DNA of 60,825 bases from Desulfosporosinus sp. FKB (GCF_002196705.1 NZ_NADJ01000025.1:1-60825); one strand, 5' to 3'. Counted from the stretch's first letter, positions 46,877-56,754 are shown. The notes: generated by a model from the sequence alone, not told the origin. Made by a program: numbers and translations.

Positions 46877-48053
46877 AGATACTTACCCCCTTGTAGCGCG
46901 CAATCGCGGCAACATCTTTATCTCCTCGTCCTGACAAACAGATGATGATGATTTGATCCTTACTCAGATTTCCGGCAATTTTCTTGGCATGAGCCACAGC
47001 ATGAGCACTTTCAATCGCACAAATAATTCCTTCAGTTCTGGCTAGATACTCAAAAGCTTCTACCGCCTCGCCATCAGTAATAGGGACATATTCCGCCCTG
47101 CCTGAATCGTGAAGATTGGCATGTTCCGGTCCTATCCCCGGATAATCGAGACCGGCGGAAATCGAATAGACCGGGGCAATTTGCCCATATTCATCCTGAC
47201 AGAAGTAAGACTTCATGCCATGGAAAACCCCTAATTTTCCTTTAGCGATGGTAGCAGCATGCTTTTCCGTATTAATTCCGTGTCCCGCCGCTTCACAGCC
47301 AATTAATTTAACGCCTTCGTCAGCGATGAAATTGTAGAACATCCCCATCGCATTACTGCCGCCGCCGACACAGGCAAGCACCACATCGGGAAGTTTGCCC
47401 TCAAGTTCCAGAATCTGTTCTCTGGCCTCCTCACTGATGACGCTTTGAAAATCACGGACGATCATGGGGAAAGGATGAGGACCCATCACAGACCCTAAAA
47501 CATAATGAGTATCATGAACACGTGCCGTCCACTCACGCATTGTTTCGTTTACAGCATCCTTCAAGGTCATAGTGCCGCTGGTTACCGCATGAACCTTGGC
47601 TCCCAGCAGCTCCATCCGGTAAACGTTAAGCGCTTGCCTGTCCGTATCTTCCTTACCCATAAAAATCTCACACTCTAGGCCGAGCAGGGCTGCCGCTGTA
47701 GCAGTGGCAACACCATGCTGTCCGGCCCCAGTTTCGGCAATAACGCGTGTCTTGCCCATTTTCTTAGCCATCAAAGCCTGCCCTAAAACGTTGTTGATTT
47801 TATGGGAACCGGTATGATTCAGGTCTTCACGCTTTAAATAGATTTTGGCGCCCCCTAAGTCTTTGCTCATTTTCTCGGCATAATAGAGCAGCGAAGGTCT
47901 TCCCGCATACTCGTTCAGCAGCTTTTTAAGCTCTGCCTTAAACTCGGGGTCATTCTTAAAATGTTCGTAAGCTTTTTCCAGGTTGATGATTTCATTCATC
48001 AGAGTTTCCGGGATATATTGCCCCCCGTGAATGCCGTATCTGCCTTTACTCAT
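46869..48053 (-). CDS. trpB: tryptophan synthase beta subunit
   Basis: The 394-residue PLP enzyme condenses indole with serine. The PLP lysine is in [11 protein letters not shown] (K near 86), and the phosphate loop is [10 protein letters not shown]. This is the standard TrpB1 form that pairs with TrpA. The start overlaps trpF by eight bases. Confidence 0.97.
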   Translation of the reverse strand: MSKGRYGIHGGQYIPETLMNEIINLEKAYEHFKNDPEFKAELKKLLNEYAGRPSLLYYAEKMSKDLGGAKIYLKREDLNHTGSHKINNVLGQALMAKKMGKTRVIAETGAGQHGVATATAAALLGLECEIFMGKEDTDRQALNVYRMELLGAKVHAVTSGTMTLKDAVNETMREWTARVHDTHYVLGSVMGPHPFPMIVRDFQSVISEEAREQILELEGKLPDVVLACVGGGSNAMGMFYNFIADEGVKLIGCEAAGHGINTEKHAATIAKGKLGVFHGMKSYFCQDEYGQIAPVYSISAGLDYPGIGPEHANLHDSGRAEYVPITDGEAVEAFEYLARTEGIICAIESAHAVAHAKKIAGNLSKDQIIIICLSGRGDKDVAAIARYKGVSIYE

Positions 48054-48642
48054 ATCGCATTCTCCTAACTATTTCTAGAATTTTAGCCTTGTCTTTCTTC
48101 CCATCTGTCTCCACTCCGCTGCTGAGATCAACGGCAAAAGGCTTTGCTGCCCTAATTGCCTGCTCAATATTATCTGCCTTTAGTCCTCCGGCCAAAAAAA
48201 AGGGTTTTTTTACTTCTCCGACCATACTCCAGTCAAAAGTCTGACCGGTCCCGCCTGCTCCGTGATCGAGGAGTAAAAAATCGGCCGCGCTGTCCTGCAT
48301 CGCCTCAATATCAACGTGTGTTTTCACATGAATTGCCTTAATTATTGGTTTAGAGGTCAAGGTTTTTAATTCCCGGATATAGGTTTCACCTTCGTTCCCA
48401 TGGAGCTGAGCCATTTCAATAATATTATCATTCAAAAGTTCAGCGATCTTGGTTAACGATTCATTAACAAAGACACCCACTGGTGTGATTTCCGGACTTA
48501 GTTTCGGCCGCATGGCCTTTGCCCATTCCACAGGTATCTGTCGGCGGCTCTTGGCAAAAACAAAACCGATAAAATCTGGTTTAGCCTCATTGACAAAGTC
48601 AATATCACAATTTTGAAAGAGTCCGCAGATTTTAATTTTCAT
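48046..48642 (-). CDS. trpF: phosphoribosylanthranilate isomerase
   Basis: A 198-residue barrel enzyme. The catalytic cysteine is in KIKICGL (C5), and the general acid D near residue 126 is in [15 protein letters not shown] at 48642, four bases after trpC. The gene is separate, not fused to trpC. Confidence 0.95.
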   Translation of the reverse strand: MKIKICGLFQNCDIDFVNEAKPDFIGFVFAKSRRQIPVEWAKAMRPKLSPEITPVGVFVNESLTKIAELLNDNIIEMAQLHGNEGETYIRELKTLTSKPIIKAIHVKTHVDIEAMQDSAADFLLLDHGAGGTGQTFDWSMVGEVKKPFFLAGGLKADNIEQAIRAAKPFAVDLSSGVETDGKKDKAKILEIVRRMRYE

Positions 48643-48645
48643 AGC

Positions 48646-49428
48646 TTAATTGTCCCCCCGCAGCAGGGCAAGCTCTTCTTTTTTATGACGGCTGCGCATC
48701 AAGGTTTCCCCGATCAGAACGGCGTCGGTCTTATTGGCCTTTAAGACAGCCACATCCTCCGGCAATTTAATGCCGCTTTCCGAGACAAAGAGAATGTCTT
48801 TAGGGACTAATTTACGCAGCCTGATACTGGTGTTCAGATCAACTTCAAAGGTTTTAAGGTTACGGTTATTGACTCCGATCACTCTGGCCCCGGCCTGCAA
48901 GGCCGAGCTGACCTCCTCTGCAGTATGAGCTTCCACAAGGGCACTTAAGCCCAAACTATGAGCAATTTCCAGATAGGTTTTGAGTGTATCCGCAGCCAAC
49001 AAAGCGCAAATGAGCAGGATAGCAGAGGCCCCAATGATCTTGGCTTCGTATATTTGATAGCTGTCCACAATAAAATCCTTGCGCAGGAGAGGAAGCTTTA
49101 CTTCCTGGCGAATCTCCGTGAGATAGCGGTCCTGACCTTGAAACCAATAGGGTTCCGTCAGCACGGAAATCGCTGCAGCGCCTGCCGCTTCATAGTCCCT
49201 GGCAATCTGTAAATAGGGAAAATCTTGAGCAATAATTCCTTTAGATGGTGACGCTCTTTTTACCTCACAGATAAAAGATAGTCCCTCAGCTCTGAGAGCC
49301 TCTTCAAAGGGAAAGCCTGTATTGGGATCTAAAGCCTTGGCTTCTAAAATAATTTGCTCTTCCGTTTCTTTTCGTTTCAGTTCAGCGACTCGCTCCACGG
49401 TTCGCTGCGCTATTTTCTCTAAAATCAA
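48646..49428 (-). CDS. trpC: indole-3-glycerol phosphate synthase
   Basis: A 260-residue barrel enzyme. It contains CEVKRASPSKGII (catalytic K), LLRKDFI with the second lysine, IGVNNRNLKTF and FVSESGI. The start is TTG at 49428, overlapping the trpD stop by four bases, with GAGGT upstream. Confidence 0.96.
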   Translation of the reverse strand: MILEKIAQRTVERVAELKRKETEEQIILEAKALDPNTGFPFEEALRAEGLSFICEVKRASPSKGIIAQDFPYLQIARDYEAAGAAAISVLTEPYWFQGQDRYLTEIRQEVKLPLLRKDFIVDSYQIYEAKIIGASAILLICALLAADTLKTYLEIAHSLGLSALVEAHTAEEVSSALQAGARVIGVNNRNLKTFEVDLNTSIRLRKLVPKDILFVSESGIKLPEDVAVLKANKTDAVLIGETLMRSRHKKEELALLRGDN

Positions 49429-50447
49429 TGTCCCAGCACCTCGTTGGAAAGTCCGGCAAATTCTTCAAGCTTGCTGAAAGCTGCGCCGCTGTCGATAAGA
49501 TCTTGGGCAAGAGGGACAGCAGCCTGAATCGTCGCAGCCTTGTCAGCCAGGTACAAACAGAGAGCAGCATTGAGAACGACAACATCACGTTTGGCACCCC
49601 GCTCAGAACCGTTTAAGATATTGCGGGTTATCTGAGCATTTTCTTCAGCATCCCCTCCAATGAGCTCCTCCAAATTACAATAATTAAATCCTAATTCCTG
49701 AGGGTCCAGATAATAACTTTTAAGGTTCCCATCCTCTATTTCACAAACCTTCGTCCTCGTGGTCAGCGTTGCCTCATCTAAGCCATCACAACCGTGAACC
49801 ACCATGCCCCGCTTGACACCGAGATTGGAAAGCACCCTTGCCAAAGGTTCCACAAGTTTCTCGTCATAGACACCCATTAACTGCCGCTTAGCCCCGGCAG
49901 GGTTGGCAAGAGGGCCAAGGATATTGAAGATTGTGCGGACGCCCATCTCACGCCGTACAGGAGCACAGTGTTTCATTGAGCTATGATAGGTTTGAGCAAA
50001 CATAAAACACAAATTAATAGATTCTAAAATTTTGCGGCTCCGCTCAGCAGAAATAGCGATATTAATGCCCAACTTTTCTAATACATCGGCTGCTCCGCTT
50101 TTACTGGAAACACTACGGTTGCCGTGCTTGGCTACAGGGACTCCCGCGGCAGCAACAACAAAGGCTGTCGTTGTCGAAATATTAAACGTCCCCGCCTCGT
50201 CTCCGCCGGTGCCTACAATATCCATAACGTCGTGAACCTGATCAAGGTGCAGGGCTTTTTCACGCATGGCCTGAGCGCTGGCGGTAATTTCATCAATACT
50301 TTCGCCCTTCATCCTCAGGGCGGCGAGGAAAGCGCCCATTTGGGCATGGGTAGCGCTCCCATCCATCATTTCCCCCATAACCGTCTTGGCCGTCTCAAAG
50401 TCCAGGTCTTCACCTTTAATGACCTTGTATATTGCTTCGGTTATCAT
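49425..50447 (-). CDS. trpD: anthranilate phosphoribosyltransferase
   Basis: A 340-residue enzyme joining anthranilate to PRPP. The PRPP-binding GTGGDEAGTFNISTT (about 80-94) and KHGNRSVSSKSG are present. Its ATG lies 31 bases inside the trpG end, in another frame, so the two are coupled. Confidence 0.97.
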   Translation of the reverse strand: MITEAIYKVIKGEDLDFETAKTVMGEMMDGSATHAQMGAFLAALRMKGESIDEITASAQAMREKALHLDQVHDVMDIVGTGGDEAGTFNISTTTAFVVAAAGVPVAKHGNRSVSSKSGAADVLEKLGINIAISAERSRKILESINLCFMFAQTYHSSMKHCAPVRREMGVRTIFNILGPLANPAGAKRQLMGVYDEKLVEPLARVLSNLGVKRGMVVHGCDGLDEATLTTRTKVCEIEDGNLKSYYLDPQELGFNYCNLEELIGGDAEENAQITRNILNGSERGAKRDVVVLNAALCLYLADKAATIQAAVPLAQDLIDSGAAFSKLEEFAGLSNEVLGH

Positions 50448-51018
50448 GCTTATTCCCCCTCAAAAAATTTTCCATAATGGTTTTCCCCTGTGGTGTGAGG
50501 ATCGATTCCGGATGAAACTGAACGCCATAAACCTTGTAATCCTTGTGTTTAACGGCCATTATTTCCCCGTCATCCGTTCGGGCGATGACCTTTAGTTCCT
50601 TGGGTATGGTTTCTTCCAGAGCGGCCAGAGAATGATAGCGCGCTCCTGCGATAGTATCCGGCAAGCCTTGGAAAAGCGAACAATCCGTATCTATCTTTAT
50701 TGTCGATTGTTTGCCGTGCATTAGCTCTCGAGCATAGGACACTGTGGCCCCGAAGGCTTCGCAAATCGACTGATGGCCTAGGCAAACCCCGAAGACAGGG
50801 ATTTTGCCTGCGAAATATCTGGAACTCTCAATACAGACGCCGGCGTCCGCCGGTTTACCCGGCCCGGGAGAGAGAATAATTGCTTCAGGTTCCAAAGCCT
50901 CGATTTCCGGTATGCTTAGTTCATCGTTGCGAATGACCTTAATATCAGGATTGATGGAACCAATAAGTTGATAGAGGTTATAGGAAAAACTATCATAATT
51001 ATCGATTAAGAGAATCAT
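50416..51018 (-). CDS. trpG: anthranilate synthase glutamine amidotransferase subunit
   Basis: A 200-residue class I glutamine amidotransferase that supplies ammonia to TrpE. The nucleophile is in VFGVCLGHQ (C79), and the His-Glu pair is in VQFHPES near 168-174. ATGA overlap with trpE. In some bacteria the same subunit also serves folate synthesis; that cannot be judged here. Confidence 0.96.
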   Translation of the reverse strand: MILLIDNYDSFSYNLYQLIGSINPDIKVIRNDELSIPEIEALEPEAIILSPGPGKPADAGVCIESSRYFAGKIPVFGVCLGHQSICEAFGATVSYARELMHGKQSTIKIDTDCSLFQGLPDTIAGARYHSLAALEETIPKELKVIARTDDGEIMAVKHKDYKVYGVQFHPESILTPQGKTIMENFLRGNKHDNRSNIQGH

Positions 51019-52487
51019 CAGTCGATAACCTCCTCAGACATTTTAAGAGCTTTCATGACAGCTTGGGCTTTGTTGAGGCATTCTTGATATTCCTTTTCCG
51101 GCACACTGTCGGCAACAATACCGGCTCCGGAACGGACAAAGATCTTACCGTTCTTTTTAAAGACAATGCGGATGGCAATACAGGTATCTAAGTTGCCGGT
51201 AAAATCGATATAGCCAATGGCTCCCCCGTAGATGCCGCGCTTATTATTTTCAAGTTCATTGATAATCTCACAGGCTCTGATTTTAGGGGCCCCAGAAAGC
51301 GTGCCGGCCGGCAGTACAGCATCAACAGCATCTAAAGCTTTTTTATCCTCTCTTATTTCCCCTTTAACCGTCGATCCGAGATGCATAACATGTGAGAAAC
51401 GCTCGATCGACTGATATTTTTCAACCTTAACGGTGCCAAATTTGCTGATTCTGCCCAAGTCGTTTCTGCCCAAATCCACCAGCATATTATGCTCGGCCAA
51501 TTCTTTAGGATCGGAGAGCAAATCTTTTTCGTTCTGAATGTCCTCCTCAGCATTTTTTCCTCTTGGTTTAGTTCCTGCCAAAGGAAAAGTGAAGAGTGTT
51601 CCATTTTGAAGTTTAACTAAGGTTTCCGGAGAAGCGCCGGCAATTTCCAAATCATTGCTGGAGATATAAAACATATAGGGAGATGGGTTTAAGGTTCTCA
51701 GCACACGATAAGCATTAAGAAGGCTGCCTGCAAAATCTGCTTCGAAACGATTTGAGAGCACGACTTGAAAGATATCCCCTTCATGGATATAATGCTTACC
51801 TTTGTTTACCATCTCGCAATATTCGTTTTCCTTAAACAACGGGCGAAATTCGGAAGTGACTTTACCAGGTTGAGTTTCTCGATAGACCCCGTGTTTGATG
51901 AGGTCAGCCATGGCTTCGATTTCCTTGACAGCCTTGCTATAATTTGAAGCAAGTTTATCCGTTCTTACATTGGCGATAAGAATGATTTTTTGTTTCAAGT
52001 TATCAAAAGCAATGACCTTGTCAAAGAGCATTAAATCTACATCTTTAAAGCCTTCCTGATCTTCCGCATCCAGTTTGAGGGAAGGTTCATTGTATTTGAT
52101 ATAATCATAAGAAAAATACCCTACCAAGCCGCCGGTAAAAGGCGGCAGGTACTCTAACCGCGGGCTTTTATTGTCATCAAGGATCTGTTGAATATACTCT
52201 CGGGGGTGTTCCGTGGTCTGAGAACTGATTTTCGATAATGATTTGGTAGTGATCGTTCCGTTTGTACAGGTTACTTCCAGTTTGGGATCAAAACCTAAAA
52301 AGGTGTAACGTCCCCACGTTTCGGCGCTCTGAAGACTTTCCAGCAAAAAACAGTGACTGCTGACGCCTTTCAGGATTTTCAGCACTTCGATGGGAGTCCT
52401 GATATCCGAGTATATTTCACGGCTGACGGGAATCAGGTTGTAATCTGCTGCAATTTCTCTGGCTTCATCTAAGCTTGGTCTGTACAT
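51018..52487 (-). CDS. trpE: anthranilate synthase component I
   Basis: A 489-residue chorismate-using enzyme. C-terminal motifs are FPLAGTKPRGK, DLGRNDLGRI, GTLSGAPKIRA and RSGAGIVADSVPEKEYQE. The N-terminal region has LLESLQSAETWGRYTF, including the LLES motif of the tryptophan feedback site. It is the first trp gene, 53 bases after the leader terminator, with ATG behind GGAGGT. Confidence 0.96.
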   Translation of the reverse strand: MYRPSLDEAREIAADYNLIPVSREIYSDIRTPIEVLKILKGVSSHCFLLESLQSAETWGRYTFLGFDPKLEVTCTNGTITTKSLSKISSQTTEHPREYIQQILDDNKSPRLEYLPPFTGGLVGYFSYDYIKYNEPSLKLDAEDQEGFKDVDLMLFDKVIAFDNLKQKIILIANVRTDKLASNYSKAVKEIEAMADLIKHGVYRETQPGKVTSEFRPLFKENEYCEMVNKGKHYIHEGDIFQVVLSNRFEADFAGSLLNAYRVLRTLNPSPYMFYISSNDLEIAGASPETLVKLQNGTLFTFPLAGTKPRGKNAEEDIQNEKDLLSDPKELAEHNMLVDLGRNDLGRISKFGTVKVEKYQSIERFSHVMHLGSTVKGEIREDKKALDAVDAVLPAGTLSGAPKIRACEIINELENNKRGIYGGAIGYIDFTGNLDTCIAIRIVFKKNGKIFVRSGAGIVADSVPEKEYQECLNKAQAVMKALKMSEEVID

Positions 52488-52544
52488 AATTACCTCCTTT
52501 GAACATGCTCTTCGTTCATGGACGGGAGGGCCTTGTTTTCAAAC

Positions 52545-52840
52545 GTCAAAAAACCCGTCCAATGACTATAGTCAAGGACGGGTTGAATTCAATACAATAC
52601 CCGCGGTGCCACCTTGCTTCACGGAAAAAAATTCCGCACGCTTAACAGAATACCATCATATTCCTGGCAACTGACGTATGCCTTCACGTCGCGAAATACT
52701 TGGTCAAAGCCTTTGATCGCGCCCTCCGTGGTCCATTTAACAATCTGCGTTCTGCCGGTTCACAGCAACTCCGGCTCTCTGGAAGTGCACGATTTGTTTT
52801 TATCTCCACTTCAACGGTTTAGGGTGAGTTATTTAATTAC
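52545..52840 (-). promoter_or_regulatory. tryptophan T-box leader
   Basis: The minus strand has the T-box core AAGGTGGCACCGCGG (52601-52615), followed by a terminator with stem AACCCGTCC/GGACGGGTT (52552-52584) and T-run. Upstream, the Stem I region contains AGAGAGCCGG and a specifier loop where TGG (52733-52735) is followed by A, matching a tryptophan codon. Uncharged tRNA-Trp should favour the antiterminator and switch on trpEGDCFBA. Confidence 0.92.
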
Positions 52841-52845
52841 TATGT

Positions 52846-52874
52846 ATCATACTCATCTTGTTTGGATTTGTCAA
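52846..52874 (-). promoter_or_regulatory. sigma-A promoter of the trp operon
   Basis: TTGACA and TATGAT are separated by 17 bases on the minus strand, directly before the T-box. Confidence 0.85.
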
Positions 52875-53020
52875 CCGCAAATCATCAAGAATTTTACAGA
52901 ATTTCTCGAGCTTTTTCATGCAAATTTTCAAAGTCATGAACATCTGCTGGACATGCTGAATAGCATGTATTAGGAATCCTCTCGCACTTAAGATTAGCAC
53001 AAAATAAAGGAGTGAACTAT

Positions 53021-53137
53021 ATGATTATAACGGCATTGATTATTATAATTGTCCTGTTGTCAATAATCATCTGGGAACTGTGGGTATTACGCAAACTATT
53101 GAGACCTCATGTGCCACCCCAACCTTTCCATTTTTAG
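53021..53137 (+). CDS. 38-residue single-helix membrane peptide
   Basis: A short frame with ATG at 53021 and AAAGGAG eight bases upstream. The peptide is one hydrophobic helix (residues 2-22) followed by a basic segment (VLRKLLRPHVPPQPFHF). Its own terminator follows eight bases later. The ribosome site and terminator support a real gene. I do not know its function. Confidence 0.65.
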   Translation: MIITALIIIIVLLSIIIWELWVLRKLLRPHVPPQPFHF

Positions 53138-53144
53138 ACGGTTC

Positions 53145-53178
53145 GGCCTAGGTGCAAAGCCTAGGCCTTTTCTTTTTT
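53145..53178 (+). terminator. intrinsic terminator after the membrane peptide
   Basis: GGCCTAGG/CCTAGGCC with a seven-base loop is followed by TTTTCTTTTTTT. Confidence 0.88.
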
Positions 53179-53181
53179 TAC

Positions 53182-53574
53182 CTATTCTTTCGGTGGATGC
53201 GAACTGGCCCCTGCATTATAATGACACAGAAAGATGTTGAAATAATTCTCTGCAATTTGCTGCTGCTCTATCTCGCCTGTAATTTTCAGGATTTCCATTG
53301 CTGCTTCAATAGTGCACAAAGTTCCTTTAATTCTGCCTCTCCACAATAGAAATCTCGATTCCCGAGAAGGCTTGATCGAAACTACAGGAAGATCGTTTAA
53401 GCAGCTGCTCTTTCTGACAATTTTTCTCGCTTCTTTCCATGCCCCATCTATTAAAACAAATCCCTTCTCATCTTTCGGAAAATCTTTAGTAGTATTTGTG
53501 TCAAGATCCTCATTCTCATTAGGAAAAAGCAAATATGCTCTGCCACTATAATCTTTTATATTTTCTAGCAGCTT
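53182..53574 (-). pseudogene. N-terminally truncated DTW-domain protein
   Basis: The frame shows VLIDGAWKEARKI, the DTW signature (here DGAW), and a plausible C-terminal half of this family, whose members add an aminocarboxypropyl group to tRNA uridine. The family is usually about 200 residues and starts with a cysteine cluster; here the open frame begins after a TGA at 53575 and has no start codon with a ribosome site until a TTG at 53532. The N-terminal half is missing. Confidence 0.65.
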
Positions 53575-53637
53575 TCATATAACCGTGTTATCTTTTTAAC
53601 CGTAAGATTCTGCTTCATTCTTTTTATAACATCCAAA

Positions 53638-53961
53638 TCAATGACCTATTTTAGCTAATGCTCGTTTACCATAATCAATGCTTTGAGTTAGAGCATTTTG
53701 GAAATTTGTTTGAGCTTGCTTATAATTAATGGTTTTAAGTTTCTGAGTAACATTACCGATCCCGCTTTGCACTGTAGTTTGTACTTTACCATTAGTAATG
53801 TTTTTTAATGGTGTTTCCTGAGTCAAGTTCAGAAGTAGGAATAGGGCCAAAGCTAACACTGCCAATAAAAATATTCCTTTAACTATAAATCGTATAAATT
53901 TTACAACTATAAATACTCCAATAACGATAGCTGCGATAATCAAGATCATGTTTGTTGTCAT
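53638..53961 (-). CDS. small membrane protein of unknown function
   Basis: A 107-residue protein with two adjacent hydrophobic helices (about residues 5-22 and 30-46) and an amphipathic C-terminal part (IGNVTQKLKTINYKQAQTN). I chose ATG 53961 with GGAGG six bases upstream over the upstream frame start at 54024. Confidence 0.65.
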   Translation of the reverse strand: MTTNMILIIAAIVIGVFIVVKFIRFIVKGIFLLAVLALALFLLLNLTQETPLKNITNGKVQTTVQSGIGNVTQKLKTINYKQAQTNFQNALTQSIDYGKRALAKIGH

Positions 53962-54045
53962 CGTTAACCTCCAAATATAGGTCTCCTTTAATATCCTTGT
54001 TCTTGCCCATATAATACGTAACACGTAATACCGTAATCAGTTTCC

Positions 54046-54873
54046 TCAAGACCTTGCCTGTTTATCTTGGCTTTCAACAAACCAATCAATTAATCGCCGG
54101 GCTATGCTCCCTGTTTTTGGTATTAAAGGCATATTTTCTATAGCAAACCATCCGGCATCGATGATTTCTTTATTATCAATTATTATGTCCCCGCTCGCAT
54201 ATTCAGCAGTAAAACCGACCATTAATGAATCGGGGAATGGCCAGGGCTGACTGCCGAAATACTTGATATTTTTGACCTTAATGCCTACTTCTTCCCTGAC
54301 TTCCCGTTGCACACACTCCTCAAAGGTTTCCCCCGGCTCCACGAACCCTGCTAAAACGCTATAGAAACCGCCTTGAAAGCGGCTTCCCTTGGCCAATAAA
54401 ATTTCATGTCCTTTAATAATCGCCACAATAATTGCCGGAGAGATTCGTGGATAATTGACAAACCCACATGAAGGACAAATTTTAGCTCTTTCATCGTACT
54501 TATTCTCTGTTTGACCTCCGCACCGGCTGCAGAATTGATGGGTATAATCCCAGAACAATAGTTGGGAAGCTTTTCCCGCCAAAAAAAATAATTCGTCTGG
54601 AATTTCGCCCAGTAACTGTCTAAGATTTATACATGTCATCTCCTCCGGTAAAACCGTCTCCTGACTGAGCTCCGCAATATTTAACAAATGCCCGTCTGCT
54701 CCTTCAATTTGCTGGCTTCGAACTAAATAATTTTTCAATTTATAGGACTCAATTTCTGAAGGACTAAATTGCAGTTTCCTATCTAGAGTGACAATTTTGT
54801 TCCCTTTAAATAATAACCAAGTAGCTGTTAAATTTTTGTCTGGTTCAGAAAAATATCCCGCTTCAAAATGCAC
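54046..54873 (-). CDS. nudC: NAD-capped RNA / NADH pyrophosphatase NudC
   Basis: A 275-residue Nudix hydrolase. The four-cysteine zinc site (FCSRCGG...ICPSCG) precedes the Nudix box GFVEPGETFEECVQREVREE and the NudC-specific SQPWPFPDS. These identify NudC, which cleaves NADH and NAD caps on RNA. I prefer the GTG at 54873, with AGAGGA six bases upstream; the frame reaches a GTG at 54894 without a ribosome site. Confidence 0.92.
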   Translation of the reverse strand: MHFEAGYFSEPDKNLTATWLLFKGNKIVTLDRKLQFSPSEIESYKLKNYLVRSQQIEGADGHLLNIAELSQETVLPEEMTCINLRQLLGEIPDELFFLAGKASQLLFWDYTHQFCSRCGGQTENKYDERAKICPSCGFVNYPRISPAIIVAIIKGHEILLAKGSRFQGGFYSVLAGFVEPGETFEECVQREVREEVGIKVKNIKYFGSQPWPFPDSLMVGFTAEYASGDIIIDNKEIIDAGWFAIENMPLIPKTGSIARRLIDWFVESQDKQARS

Positions 54874-55137
54874 TTGCCATCCTCTTTTCTTCACATGATT
54901 TCATAACGTTCTCACATTGGCTATCTAATAATTTAGTATTATCATTTTTCTACTTTACAAGCCTTAAGCATTTTGTTAAACTAGTCACACTTTTTAGTCT
55001 TAATGTAAGAAATGCTCCATTTTTATATAATCATAGTACCGTTAAGATGCATTGTCACGTTAAAAAGTATAATTAATCTGTTTTAGTTACAGTTATTAAG
55101 AACTCAACAACAGAAGATTAGAGAGAGGGATTTGCGA

Positions 55138-55728
55138 ATGATAGCAGAATTTACTATTATTAATGACCCTTTACGCCCAAGTATTTGTACCAATCTCTGT
55201 TCAGTTTGTTGCCGAAATGCTGCAAATGATCCTGAAAAATTAGGTTGTTGCTCTTATGAACCAGAATTTTGTCTTTTCGATTTAGTATTTTTATATCTAA
55301 ATTATCCAGATATCTATACCTTAATCTTAAATGAGGGTCAAATAATCGAAGGCTATAACGGAATAATGGTGGAAATGAAATCTAGTTTTAATCATTGTCC
55401 CTTTGCAAGTAATACAGGTTGTATTTTACCCAAAGACGCCACGACACCACTGTGCCGTTTATATGTTTGCCGGGAAGCAGCTAAATTTGGACCGCCGCAA
55501 ATTGAAGCAAGATTTGATGAATACTTTTCAAGCAAAGAATATCATTTCAATAATTATTTAAATAGTAAACTGGTTTATGAAGAGGGAATGACTAGCTCGA
55601 GTTTAGATAACTTTATTAAGGAATGTTCTCAAATCATCAAGGCTATGCTATCGGGAGTCAATAGAAATAACCCGCCAACAGAAACTTTTACGAAGGAAAT
55701 ACCAATTGAAGATTTCAGGTTATTTTAA
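55138..55728 (+). CDS. cysteine-cluster protein (YkgJ-like)
   Basis: A 196-residue soluble protein with many cysteines: SICTNLCSVCCRNA, then LGCC...FCLFD, then HCPFAS..GCILP...PLCRLYVC. The pattern is like YkgJ-type metal- or iron-sulfur-binding proteins. The ATG at 55138 has GAGGG upstream. The molecular function is unknown. Confidence 0.7.
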   Translation: MIAEFTIINDPLRPSICTNLCSVCCRNAANDPEKLGCCSYEPEFCLFDLVFLYLNYPDIYTLILNEGQIIEGYNGIMVEMKSSFNHCPFASNTGCILPKDATTPLCRLYVCREAAKFGPPQIEARFDEYFSSKEYHFNNYLNSKLVYEEGMTSSSLDNFIKECSQIIKAMLSGVNRNNPPTETFTKEIPIEDFRLF

Positions 55729-55765
55729 AAGGGACTACCACTTTTTTAAAGTGATAGCCCCTTTT
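55727..55765. terminator. bidirectional terminator after the cysteine-cluster gene
   Basis: AAAAGGG..ACCACTTT pairs with AAAGTGAT..CCCCTTTT around a short loop. It overlaps the TAA of the plus-strand gene and lies 32 bases after the stop of the minus-strand peptide gene. Confidence 0.75.
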
Positions 55766-55797
55766 GACTTGATTTCTATGAATTTTTCCCAGTATTC

Positions 55798-55959
55798 TTA
55801 TCCATGACTAGTCTTTAATTGCTGAGGTTTAATTATATAATTGTGCTTACTGAAATGCCTGCGAATCAGTTTCGAAATGTGATAACAAGAAGTAGCAATT
55901 ACTACAGCGCAGGCCCCAAGAAAAATAGCTAACATTATCATCGAAATCCATGCGAACAT
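55798..55959 (-). CDS. 53-residue membrane peptide
   Basis: The start ATG at 55959 has AAAGGAGG eight bases upstream. The peptide has one membrane helix (residues 3-24, with two cysteines) followed by a basic tail (KLIRRHFSKHNYIIK). I see no known family. Confidence 0.6.
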   Translation of the reverse strand: MFAWISMIMLAIFLGACAVVIATSCYHISKLIRRHFSKHNYIIKPQQLKTSHG

Positions 55960-56256
55960 ATACAACGCCTCCTTTATAGCTTTAATTCAAGGTCTTGAAA
56001 TAGCATTCCCTAAGGAAAAAATCTTAATTAGCTGGGGGATAAGTGCGGCCTACTGAGTTATTATTTATGAGATAGTGTTTACATTCACATTCTCAAATAC
56101 ATTTAGATGCTTATACTTTATTAATATCTTTCTCACCATTGATCTTGTGTAAAGGATAACATTCTCAAAGTCTAAAGTCTATAGTTAATCGCTATCTTAC
56201 CAATTAATATTTTTAATAATCATTGGTCTGGATAACTCTCTTTTTTCAGTAAACAT
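55960..56256. other. intergenic, no gene seen
   Basis: About 300 AT-rich bases upstream of the small peptide gene. I see no open frame with a ribosome site and no recognisable RNA. Confidence 0.4.
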
Positions 56257-56292
56257 AATAGCACTAAACTCCATTTGCGGAGTAGTGCTATT
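56257..56292. other. hairpin in the intergenic region
   Basis: AATAGCACTA/TAGTGCTATT with an inner CTCC/GGAG forms a stable stem without a strong T-run on either strand. Confidence 0.5.
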
Positions 56293-56412
56293 TGAGACAA
56301 GCCTATCCTCCAAAGGTGTTGCTCCTAACTCAAATCAGCAAATCATGATTTGAAATTATTAGGTTCTTTGCCGATTGCACTTTTTATTTTCTTCTTTAAT
56401 TATAGAAATAAA

Positions 56413-56459
56413 AGAAAGCTGTATTAAAGGATGTGATCACACCCTCTCTACAGCTTTCC
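56413..56459 (-). terminator. intrinsic terminator of the ferredoxin gene
   Basis: GAAAGCTGTA/TACAGCTTTC closes a hairpin 15 bases after the ferredoxin stop, with TTTATTT downstream on the minus strand. Confidence 0.75.
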
Positions 56460-56473
56460 TCTTTTCTTATATA

Positions 56474-56665
56474 CTACTCTTCAATAGAAATACAATGTGC
56501 AGGACAACCCTGAGCGGCTTCTTTAGCAGCTTCCTCACATTCGCTGGGGACTGGAGTTGTATAAACTTCTGCTAACCCATCATTACCCATTCTGAATACC
56601 TCAGGACAAAAGGCAGGGCAGGATTCACACCCGATACATTCATCTTGATTTACTTCAGCAATCAT
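56474..56665 (-). CDS. small ferredoxin
   Basis: A 63-residue protein with CIGCESCPAFCPEVF near the N-terminus and GCPAHCISIE at the end. C10, C13, C16 and a C-terminal cysteine should hold a [4Fe-4S] cluster, and C20 and the last cysteine may form a disulfide or second partial site. It resembles the single-cluster ferredoxins of clostridia. The ATG has AAGGAGG upstream. Confidence 0.9.
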   Translation of the reverse strand: MIAEVNQDECIGCESCPAFCPEVFRMGNDGLAEVYTTPVPSECEEAAKEAAQGCPAHCISIEE

Positions 56666-56754
56666 TAATATAACCTCCTTAATTTGTTCTCCCTGAGTAA
56701 AAAATAATAGTTACCAATTACTACTATATAAGAATTAGAGCCTTTTTTCAAATC

